Below are positions 23,815-30,938 of a DNA stretch of 33,022 nt, piece by piece. Each line of letters starts with the position of its first letter. Position 1 is the first letter of the stretch. Position numbers and translations under genes: made by a program. The DNA comes from Deltaproteobacteria bacterium. GTDB taxonomy: Bacteria; Desulfobacterota; Desulfobacteria; Desulfobacterales; Desulfosarcinaceae. Location: positions 1-33,022 of the forward strand of contig JAKAFO010000015.1 in assembly GCA_021819735.1 (NCBI GenBank). The letters are read 5' to 3'. Under the pieces are notes generated by a model, which saw nothing but the letters and a program-made list of their open reading frames with translations, searched no databases and was not told the origin of the DNA.

Positions 23815-25035
23815 ATGGCCCTTGTCGTTCAAAAATTCGGCGGCACCTCGGTGGCCAACATCGACCGCATCCGCAACGTGGCCCGGCGGGTGGCCAAGAC
23901 CTACGATCAAGGCAACAATGTGGTCGTCATTCTATCGGCCATGTCCGGCGCCACCGACGGCCTGATCGAGTTGGCCCAGAAAGCGTGCGAAGATCCGGAC
24001 AAGCGGGAGCTGGACGCCTTGCTGGCCACCGGCGAACAGACCACGGTCACCCTGCTGGCCATGATGCTGATCTCCATGGGGTACAAAGCCCAGTCCATGC
24101 TCGGTCATCAGATCGAGGTGGTCACCGATTCGGACTACGGCAACGCCCGCATCATCGAGATCAATTCCAAGCGGCTGCATCAACTGCTCGAGAAGAAAAG
24201 CATCGTGGTCGTGGCCGGCTTCCAGGGCTATGACATGAAAGGCAACATCACTACTTTAGGCCGGGGCGGGTCGGACACTTCGGCCGTGGCCATCGCCGCC
24301 GCCCTGAAGGCCGATGTCTGCGAGATCTTCACCGACGTGGACGGCGTCTACACCGCCGATCCCAACGTCTGTCCCAAGGCGCGCAAGCTCAAGACCATCA
24401 CTTACGATGAAATGCTCAACATGGCCAGCCTGGGCGCCAAAGTGTTGCAGATTCGCTCGGTGGGCTTCGCTAAAAAATACAATATACCCGTCCACGTACG
24501 GTCATCTTTTAATGAGGAGGAAGGCACCATGGTCGTCAGCGAAGATTCGGGCATGGAACAATTGGTGGTTTCCGGTGTCAGCCACGACAAGAAGCAGGCC
24601 CGCGTGACCTTGACGAAAGTCCCCGATCAACCCGGCATCGCCGCCAAGATCTTCTCCCCCATCTCCGAAGCGGGCATCCTCGTGGACATGATCATCCAGA
24701 ACACCCGCAAGGAAGGCAAGACCGACATGACCTTCACGGTGCCCAAGGGAGACTTCAAGCGCACCATGGAGATCGCCAAGAAGGTCGCCCAGCAGGTCGG
24801 CGCCGAAGAAGTCCTGGGCGACACCAACATCGCCATGGTTTCGGTCATCGGCGTGGGCATGAAGAACCACTCCGGCGTGGCCTCGGTGATGTTCAACACC
24901 CTGGCCCGGGAGAACATCAACATCCTGATGATCGGCACTTCCGAAATCCGCATCTCGTGCGTCATCGACGAGAAGTACACCGAACTGGCCGTGCGCGTGC
25001 TGCACACCGCCTTCGGCCTGGACGCGGAAGAATAG
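23815..25035 (+). CDS. lysC: Aspartate kinase (lysine/threonine/methionine pathway)
   Basis: This enzyme phosphorylates aspartate, the first step to lysine, threonine and methionine. The 406-aa chain starts ALVVQKFGGTSV (4-12 contains the KFGGTS motif). The kinase domain runs to about 235, with GRGGSDTSAVA and FTDVDGVYTADPN. Two ACT domains follow (about 260-330 and 340-400) that in relatives bind lysine or threonine as feedback inhibitor. The length is that of monofunctional alpha-type aspartokinases. GAGGAGC precedes the ATG. An internal GAGGAGG before ATG 24529 (at 24515-24521) looks like the internal start that gives a separate beta subunit in Bacillus-type enzymes; this is suggestive only. 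Confidence 0.96.
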   Translation: MALVVQKFGGTSVANIDRIRNVARRVAKTYDQGNNVVVILSAMSGATDGLIELAQKACEDPDKRELDALLATGEQTTVTLLAMMLISMGYKAQSMLGHQIEVVTDSDYGNARIIEINSKRLHQLLEKKSIVVVAGFQGYDMKGNITTLGRGGSDTSAVAIAAALKADVCEIFTDVDGVYTADPNVCPKARKLKTITYDEMLNMASLGAKVLQIRSVGFAKKYNIPVHVRSSFNEEEGTMVVSEDSGMEQLVVSGVSHDKKQARVTLTKVPDQPGIAAKIFSPISEAGILVDMIIQNTRKEGKTDMTFTVPKGDFKRTMEIAKKVAQQVGAEEVLGDTNIAMVSVIGVGMKNHSGVASVMFNTLARENINILMIGTSEIRISCVIDEKYTELAVRVLHTAFGLDAEE

Positions 25036-25042
25036 CAGTGAA

Positions 25043-25144
25043 GTGAAAGCGCCACGCTTCAGCCCAGACCAGCTCATCTTCATCCTGGCACTGGGCCTGG
25101 TGGTGATGGCATTGGCGGTTTGGCGCTACTTCACTTTGTATTAG
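25043..25144 (+). CDS. Possible 33-aa single-pass membrane peptide after lysC
   Basis: The frame GTG 25043 to TAG 25144 encodes MKAPRFSPDQ, a hydrophobic stretch LIFILALGLVVMALAVW, then RYFTLY. It begins seven bases after the lysC stop in the lysC transcription direction. The design (basic N-end, one 17-residue hydrophobic helix, short basic tail) is that of small membrane proteins. No strong ribosome-binding site is visible (GAAG overlaps the lysC end), and the GTG start is weak evidence. No function can be assigned, and it may be chance coding in a short stretch. Confidence 0.42.
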   Translation: MKAPRFSPDQLIFILALGLVVMALAVWRYFTLY

Positions 25145-25368
25145 CAACAGATTGAGCCACCCGATCTTATCGGTCGGATGTCGCGGTATTATCCCCTCTT
25201 TCCTTATCCATTTCACCCTATTCCATAGTTGCTGCTTCTCGCCTTAGTTTTATTCCTTGCGTTTCGCGGATGATTGCATTATCCGTCAATACAGGGTGTT
25301 AGCCTTCAGTCACCAAAACCACACCGAAAAATCTCAGCTACATTTAACCAATTTGGAGCTACTCCGAC

Positions 25369-25437
25369 ATGCCTGAGAATAGCGAACTGGAAAAGCGCAT
25401 CCGCGAAAATTTGAAGGAGATCGGGTATGAGTTCTAA
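25369..25437 (+). CDS. 22-aa ORF ahead of the DUF1016 gene, possible gene remnant
   Basis: ATG 25369 to TAA 25437 encodes MPENSELEKRIRENLKEIGYEF, with GGAG (25354-25357) ahead of it. Its stop overlaps the start of the DUF1016 frame (25427) by eleven bases, so it could act as a coupled leader. The sequence resembles, loosely and from memory, the first residues of restriction-modification proteins (LEKR helix and GYEF). It may therefore be the stub of a lost gene rather than a real peptide. Confidence 0.33.
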   Translation: MPENSELEKRIRENLKEIGYEF

Positions 25438-26545
25438 CCTGGCCGGATACGGTAAACTCCTGACCGAAATCAAGGGTCGAATCCATCAGGCCCAGCAGCG
25501 CGCGTTTCTATCCGCCAATGCCGAGATGATCGCCATGTATTGGGATATAGGCCGCATGATCCATCGGCGGCAGAAGGAAAAAGGCTGGGGCGCGGGCATC
25601 ATCCCCAAGCTGGCGACGGATCTGAAAAACGAACTGCCTGAGGTCAAGGGCTTCTCCGAGAGAAATATCGGGTACATGATCCGATTTGCCCGTGAGTACG
25701 ATTCTCCGGCAATTTTGCAACAACCCGTTGCAAAATTGGGCAGCGTGGGCGACCCGCCGGGAAATGCGCCGCAAGACGCAATGCAACGTGTTGATGACAA
25801 AGGGCTTCAAATCATGCAACGGCTCGTTGCACAAATTCCCTGGGGCCACAATATCGTGCTGATGGAGAGAGTCAAAGAGCTCCCGGCCCACCTCTGGTAC
25901 ATGCAGCAGACCATCGAACAGGGCTGGAGCCGGGATTCCCTATCGGCGATGATCAAGCGCAATACCCACGCGAACGCATGAAAGGCGGTCAGCAATTTCT
26001 TAGATCATCTCCCCGCGCCGCAATCGGAGCTGGCCCGCCAGATGTTCAAAGACCCCTATGTATTCGACTTTCTGACACTTGAGGAACCTTTCCATGAACG
26101 AGAGCTGGAGGTCGGACTGGTCCGGCACATCGAGAAATTTCTTTTGGAACTGGGCGCCGGTTTCGCCTTCGTGGGCCGACAATACCACCTGGAGGTCAGC
26201 GGCAGGGATTTTTACCTCGATTTGCTCTTCTATCACCTCAGATTACGCTGCTTCATCGTAATTGAACTGAAAAAGGGTGACTTCAAACCTGAGTATGCAG
26301 GGAAGATGAACTTTTACTGTTCGGCCGTGGACGAGCTGTTGAAGGATAAAACCGATCAACCCACCATTGGCTTGATTCTTTGCCAGACCAAGGACCGCAT
26401 CCTGGCTGAGTACAGCCTGCGTGACATTCACAAACCCATCGGCATCTCCGATTACGAACTGACCCGCGCCCTGCCGGAGAATCTTAAATCCAGCCTGCCA
26501 ACGGTGGAGGAGATTGAGGCGGAATTGGGAGGAGGGTTGGAGTGA
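25427..26545 (+). pseudogene. DUF1016 / PDDEXK-type nuclease gene interrupted by an in-frame TGA
   Basis: Codons 25427-26545 (373 including both stops) read as one YhcG/DUF1016 protein if the TGA at 25979-25981 is ignored. The upstream part (184 aa) has the DUF1016 N-domain, a helical region with AMYWDIGRMIH, GWSRD and SAMIKRNTHANA. The downstream part continues in the same frame with KAVSNFL-HLPAP and DPYVFDFL, and carries the nuclease core LDLLFYH...IELKKGDF, matching D...ExK. Homologues from memory have a glycine codon near HERQGKAVSNF, so a GGA to TGA change explains the stop. No SECIS-like hairpin follows. The C-terminal domain might restart at ATG 26042. Related proteins are linked to prophages and defence islands. 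It could be a sequencing error or a recent nonsense mutation. Confidence 0.85.
25710..25738. repeat. Perfect 12-bp inverted repeat inside the DUF1016 gene
   Basis: CAATTTTGCAAC (25710-25721) and GTTGCAAAATTG (25727-25738) are perfect inverses around AACCC. The stretch encodes ILQQPVAKLG, which looks like family sequence, so the symmetry may be partly protein-imposed. Confidence 0.5.
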
Positions 26546-26568
26546 AGGACTTATTATGGGCGAACGAA

Positions 26569-26598
26569 TTTAATCCCGTCGAATTCGACGGGATTAAA
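26569..26598. repeat. Perfect 30-bp palindrome downstream of the nuclease pseudogene
   Basis: TTTAATCCCGTCGAA (26569-26583) is followed directly by its exact reverse complement (26584-26598), with no spacer and GAATTC at the centre. As RNA it would form a hairpin of 13 pairs with a 4-base AATT loop. It is followed by ATACAGGCC, not a U-tract, so a classical terminator is unlikely. It lies 24 bases past the stop of the DUF1016 frame. It could be a palindromic repeat, mobile-element end, or transcription-processing site. Confidence 0.68.
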
Positions 26599-26737
26599 AT
26601 ACAGGCCGGGCTCAACAGTGAAGGGCTTTCTCAAAAGGTACGGCTTGCGCGGCTTAATCGGATTACGATCCATCAGATGACGATTTTGACAAGTGATGGG
26701 AGATGCCGTTGGAAGGTGTCTCAATAAGGAGCAGACA

Positions 26738-26974
26738 ATGCCACATGTCATCGTAAAACTTTATCCAGGAAGATCAGACCAACAAAAGACGCACCTCGCC
26801 GATGAAATCGTTAAGGACGTGGTGGCCATTGCGGGATGCGAAGAAAAATCAGTCTCGGTCGCATTCGAAGAGATCAAACCCGAAGATTGGGTGGAAAAGG
26901 TTTACAAACCGGACATCCTCGGAAATCCACAAGGTTTGTGCAAAAAGCCTGGATATAATCCCCTGGAGAAATAA
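26738..26974 (+). CDS. Tautomerase superfamily protein (4-OT / PptA-like)
   Basis: This is a 78-aa protein of the 4-oxalocrotonate tautomerase fold. After removal of Met the N-terminus is Pro ([20 protein letters not shown]), the catalytic proline of the family. A core beta strand (SVSVAFEEI) and the segment [10 protein letters not shown] match small PptA/YdcE-like members. AAGGAG lies six bases before ATG 26738, so this start is secure and puts Pro in position 2; longer readings from 26693 would hide it. The substrate is unknown. It lies in the accessory patch and faces pyrF. Confidence 0.88.
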   Translation: MPHVIVKLYPGRSDQQKTHLADEIVKDVVAIAGCEEKSVSVAFEEIKPEDWVEKVYKPDILGNPQGLCKKPGYNPLEK

Positions 26975-27031
26975 GCCGAAGAAAAACTCAATAGCATCTC
27001 AGACCCTACTGATTTTTTTCACCTTCAGCCT

Positions 27032-27766
27032 TCAGCCTACGCCCCCCTCAATCTCTTCCGCGATGCGCCGCGCCGCCGCCACCGGGTCGGCGGCGTCGCG
27101 GATGGGCCGGCCGATGACTATATAGTCGGCCCCCTGGGCCACGGCCCGGGCCGGGGTCATCACGCGTTGTTGATCGTCTTTTTTGTCCAGCGTCCAGGCT
27201 GGACGGATGCCGGGCGTCACCGCTAAAAAGTTTGGTCCCAGTTGGGCTTTGATGGCGGCCGCTTCGTGGCCCGAGCAGACGATGCCGGCGCAGCCGGCGG
27301 CCTGGGCCATGCGCGCTTTGTGCAGTACCAGGTGCCGCGGATCGGCGGCCATGGCCGGCGTGTATCCGGCGGCTTGCAGATCGGCGGCCGAGACGCTGGT
27401 CAGGACCGTGACCCCCAGAACGCCTACCTTGCCCTGGCTGCCTTCCACGGCCGCCGCCAGCATGGCCGCGCTTTCGCCGCAATGCACCGTGGTCAGGGCC
27501 ACCTTCAGATCGGCAATGCCCTGCATGGCGCGCCGCACGGTGGCGGGAATATCGTGCAGCTTCAGATCCAGAAAAATGCCGGCCGCGGCATGCTCGGCCA
27601 GCCAGCGTACCAGCTCCGGTCCGCCTCGGATGAAAAGCTCCAGGCCGATCTTGAACATGCCGACATCCGCGTGCAGCCGTTGGACCAATTGCTTGGCCGC
27701 CTGGGCGTCGGCCACATCCAGCGGGAAGACAATGTATTCTTTGCCCGGTTTGTTGCGCTGTTGCAT
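27032..27766 (-). CDS. pyrF: Orotidine-5'-phosphate decarboxylase
   Basis: PyrF decarboxylates OMP to UMP, the last step of pyrimidine synthesis. The 244-aa product has the family length. DLKLHDIPATV (about 66-76) contains the catalytic Asp-Lys-Asp network (DxKxxD), and the chain ends with the phosphate-binding VTPGIRP and GADYIVIGRPI motifs. GGAAG lies nine bases before ATG 27766. The gene is convergent with the tautomerase gene, 57 bases apart, with no strong terminator between them. Confidence 0.96.
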   Translation of the reverse strand: MQQRNKPGKEYIVFPLDVADAQAAKQLVQRLHADVGMFKIGLELFIRGGPELVRWLAEHAAAGIFLDLKLHDIPATVRRAMQGIADLKVALTTVHCGESAAMLAAAVEGSQGKVGVLGVTVLTSVSAADLQAAGYTPAMAADPRHLVLHKARMAQAAGCAGIVCSGHEAAAIKAQLGPNFLAVTPGIRPAWTLDKKDDQQRVMTPARAVAQGADYIVIGRPIRDAADPVAAARRIAEEIEGGVG

Positions 27767-28091
27767 TTTTTGGGACTTCCTTCATGGGGGGTTGGGAAGC
27801 GGCCTATCCGCCCGAGTTACGCATCCCTCTATATTTTCAATTCGCTGAAAAGACAACCCGAGCCTGTGCCCGCCCGCGCCAAGCCGTCACCGGCCACACC
27901 CTTGACGCTCATGGGCCAGAATAGGAATTGAATTTTCTACCGAAATCATGGTATTAGACAGCTTACGCGAAATGCCGAAACGCACTATCTCCGGTATCGA
28001 AACACCATACCTTCCCCTGGGCGCGTATTGATTTGGTTATTGAGCCATAACGGCGGGTAAACAGTCAGGGGAGAAATCGGCAGGAAGTACG
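27767..28091. other. Intergenic region between pyrF and the CheD-HDOD gene
   Basis: These 325 bases hold no convincing gene. Both neighbours start from this region in opposite directions, so promoters should lie here. TTGACG at 27902-27907 is a possible -35 but has no clear -10. AGGAAG lies just before ATG 28092. No sigma-28 or sigma-54 pattern was seen here. Confidence 0.6.
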
Positions 28092-29450
28092 ATGAATGTG
28101 ACCCTACGACATCATGTGGCCGCCGGGACCCTGAGCATATCCGAGCGCAAGCCATTGTTTCTCCAAGCCTACCTGGGTACTTGTGTCGGCTTGGCCGTAT
28201 ATTGCCGGAAAAGCGGGATTGGCGGCATGATTCATCTGCTGCTGCCCGAACCGGTGTCGCTCAGCACCGTCAAGCAACCCGAAAAATACGCCTCCACCGG
28301 CGTTCCGCTGCTCATCGCGGCTCTTCTGGAAAAAGGCGCCCAGGCCGACGCCATGGTGGCCACCATGGCCGGCGGCGCCCTGGTGGGCCCGCTGAGCGAA
28401 CAGGATCTGGCGCTGGATATCGGCGGACGGACGGCCGACACGGTGCGCGAGTACCTGGCCGGGCGGAAGATCGAAGTCATCCGTTCCGAAACCGGCGGCT
28501 TTTTTACCTGCTGCCTCAGCTTGGATATGGCCACCGGCCAGTGCACCATCGAACCGGCCGGCATCGCCAAGCTGAACGCACCGGCGGATATCAAGGTCCC
28601 CACCCCGGCGGAAATCAAGGCATCCATGGATCACCTGCTGCCGATCCCCCAGGTGGCCTTGAAAGTGATGCGCATGATCGAGGACCAGGGGCATGCCATC
28701 CAGAAAATCGCCGACGAAATCCGCAAGGACCAGGTGATCAGCGCCCGGGCGATTCAATTGGCCAATTCGGCCATGTTTGCCAAAAGACAGGCCATAGAAT
28801 CCCTGGACCAAGCCTTGATCTATCTGGGCACCGATCAAGTGGTCAAACTGGTGATCTCGGCGGCCGTCCAGGGCTATTTTGATCAATCCTCATCGGGATA
28901 CTCCTTGTGCAAGGGCGGGTTGTACCACCATGCCCTGGGCTGCGCCCTGGTGGCCGAAGCCCTGGCCGTCAAAACCGGCAAGGTGGAACCGCGCAAAGCC
29001 TATACCGCCGGCCTGCTCCACGATATCGGCAAGGTGGTGCTGGACCAGTACGTGGCCCCGGCCTATCCGCTGTTTTACCGCCAGGCCATGGAGAAGAACG
29101 AAAATCTGCTGACCATCGAGCGGCGCCTGCTGGGCATCGACCACGCTGAGGCCGGCCGCATGCTGGCCCAACAATGGTCGTTCCCGGAATCCCTGGCCCA
29201 TGCCATCCGCTATCACCATCACCCGGATAAGGAGAGTCCATTCAAGCCGCTGGCGATCCTCGTTTACCTCGCCGATTTGCTGCTGTCCCGTTTTAATGTC
29301 GGATTCGAATTGGAACGCATCGATACCAGCGCCCTGGCGGCTTATCTGGAAAGCATCGACCTGAACCTGGACGACTTCGACCATCTGGTGGACCTGATTC
29401 CCGATGTGGTGCTCAAGTCCACGACCGAGTGCGCCGCGGCCAATCCCTGA
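28092..29450 (+). CDS. CheD-HDOD fusion protein
   Basis: The 452-aa protein fuses two signalling domains. The N-terminal part (about 15-165) is CheD-like, with the deamidase residues in LGTCVGLAVY (Cys31) and GGMIHLLLP (His48), spaced as in Thermotoga CheD (17 apart). CheD deamidates glutamines of chemoreceptors. The C-terminal part (about 178-385) is an HDOD domain opening IPQVALKVMRMIEDQG. It retains HD-type residues: YHHA, LLHDIGKVVLDQY and RYHHHP. AGGAAG precedes the ATG. The gene lies 24 bases before selA, in the same direction. The fused architecture suggests the two activities are coupled; the target is unknown. Confidence 0.9.
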   Translation: MNVTLRHHVAAGTLSISERKPLFLQAYLGTCVGLAVYCRKSGIGGMIHLLLPEPVSLSTVKQPEKYASTGVPLLIAALLEKGAQADAMVATMAGGALVGPLSEQDLALDIGGRTADTVREYLAGRKIEVIRSETGGFFTCCLSLDMATGQCTIEPAGIAKLNAPADIKVPTPAEIKASMDHLLPIPQVALKVMRMIEDQGHAIQKIADEIRKDQVISARAIQLANSAMFAKRQAIESLDQALIYLGTDQVVKLVISAAVQGYFDQSSSGYSLCKGGLYHHALGCALVAEALAVKTGKVEPRKAYTAGLLHDIGKVVLDQYVAPAYPLFYRQAMEKNENLLTIERRLLGIDHAEAGRMLAQQWSFPESLAHAIRYHHHPDKESPFKPLAILVYLADLLLSRFNVGFELERIDTSALAAYLESIDLNLDDFDHLVDLIPDVVLKSTTECAAANP

Positions 29451-29474
29451 CGGCGAAGAAGAGTACAACGGCTT

Positions 29475-30902
29475 ATGCCCATCGACCCTCGACAGCAACA
29501 CCTGCTCCGCAGCCTCCCGGGCGTGGATCTTCTTCTGTTGGCGGCGGACGATGAACCGGCCTTGCAATCGACGCCCAAAAGCGTCGTGACCCGTGCCATT
29601 CGCGAGTCACTGGAGGCGCTGCGCCAGCGGATCCTGGCCCAGGATGCGTCTCTTGCCGAGCCGGCCCTATCCCCCGGGGCGCTGATGGCGACGGTCATCC
29701 GGCGCGCAACCCAAATCCAAAGCTACAACTTAAAGCGCGTGATCAACGCCACCGGCGTGGTGGTGCATACCAACCTGGGGCGCTCCTGCCTGGCCCAGGA
29801 AGCCATCGACCACGTGTCGGCCATGGCCGCCCGTTACTCCAACCTGGAATTCAATCTCGAGACCGGCCGGCGCGGATCGCGTTACAGCGCCGTGGAAGAG
29901 CTGCTGTGCGAGCTCACCGGCGCCGAAGCGGCCATGGTCGTAAACAACAACGCCGGCGCCGTGCTGCTCTGTCTGGACACCCTGGCCAGGGGCAAAGAGG
30001 TGATCATTTCCCGGGGCGAGTTGGTGGAGATCGGCGGTTCGTTCCGCATTCCGGATGTGATGGCCCGCAGCGGGGCCCTGCTCAAGGAGGTCGGCGCCAC
30101 CAACCGCACCCACCTGCGCGACTACCAGCAGGCCGTCACCACGGCCACCGGACTGCTTCTCAAGGTGCATACCAGCAATTACGCCATCGTGGGCTTTACG
30201 ACGGCCGTCAGCCTGACCGACATGGTGGCCCTGGGCCGGCAATTGAACCTGCCGGTCATGGAAGACCTGGGCAGCGGCAACTTCATCGACCTGACCCAAT
30301 ACGGCCTGGCCGCCGAACCCACGGTGCAAGCCTCGGTGGCCGCCGGCGTGGATGTGGTCACCTTCAGCGGCGACAAACTCCTGGGCGGTCCCCAGTCGGG
30401 CCTGATCGTCGGACGCCGGGAGATCCTGGAGCGCATCAAGGCCAATCCCCTGACCCGCGCCCTGCGCATCGACAAGTTGACCCTGGCGGCCCTGGAGGCG
30501 ACCCTGCGCCTCTACCGGGATGAAGCCCAGGCCGTAAAGCGCATCCCCACCCTGCGCATGCTGCTCTGCCTTCGGCCTGAGATCGAAGGCCGGGCCCGGC
30601 AATTGGCCGAAGCGCTGCGCGGCTTGAACCACCCGCGGCTGAGCGTGACCCTGTGCGATCTCACCTCCCGGGCCGGCGGCGGGGCACTGCCCCTGTTGGA
30701 CCTTCCCAGTTGTTGCGTGGGCATCGCCCTGGACGGGCAATCGCCCAACCGCATCGAAGCGGCCCTGCGCAACGGCCGTCCCCCCATTATCGGACGCATC
30801 GAGAACGATCTCTATATTATAGATCCGCGCACCCTCCAGGACGATGAACTGGAAATCGTCGTCGCGGCTTTCGCGGACATGGTACAAAGGATTCCGGGTT
30901 GA
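29475..30902 (+). CDS. selA: L-seryl-tRNA(Sec) selenium transferase
   Basis: SelA converts seryl-tRNA(Sec) to selenocysteyl-tRNA(Sec) with selenophosphate; it is a PLP enzyme. The 475-aa product matches the family length (E. coli 463). It carries RVINATGVVVHTNLGRS near the start of the PLP fold, LKVHTSNYAIVGF, and SGDKLLGGPQSG with the PLP lysine Lys301. It follows the CheD-HDOD gene by 24 bases and is followed by the GGDEF-like TPR gene, not by selB, which is commonly its partner. Its presence implies this organism makes selenoproteins and supports Sec reading of the TGA at 1859. Confidence 0.97.
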   Translation: MPIDPRQQHLLRSLPGVDLLLLAADDEPALQSTPKSVVTRAIRESLEALRQRILAQDASLAEPALSPGALMATVIRRATQIQSYNLKRVINATGVVVHTNLGRSCLAQEAIDHVSAMAARYSNLEFNLETGRRGSRYSAVEELLCELTGAEAAMVVNNNAGAVLLCLDTLARGKEVIISRGELVEIGGSFRIPDVMARSGALLKEVGATNRTHLRDYQQAVTTATGLLLKVHTSNYAIVGFTTAVSLTDMVALGRQLNLPVMEDLGSGNFIDLTQYGLAAEPTVQASVAAGVDVVTFSGDKLLGGPQSGLIVGRREILERIKANPLTRALRIDKLTLAALEATLRLYRDEAQAVKRIPTLRMLLCLRPEIEGRARQLAEALRGLNHPRLSVTLCDLTSRAGGGALPLLDLPSCCVGIALDGQSPNRIEAALRNGRPPIIGRIENDLYIIDPRTLQDDELEIVVAAFADMVQRIPG

Positions 30903-30938
30903 TCCATCCGCCCCCATACGTCCGATTGGAGCGAGCTT

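Noticed and set aside
25979-25981. TGA in the DUF1016 gene as selenocysteine
   Set aside because: The position is glycine in homologues from memory, is not near any Cys or redox motif, and no hairpin follows the TGA; a nonsense change is simpler.
26542-26727. 61-aa frame after the nuclease gene
   Set aside because: It starts with GTG overlapping the previous stop and part of it is encoded by the perfect palindrome; no family resemblance.
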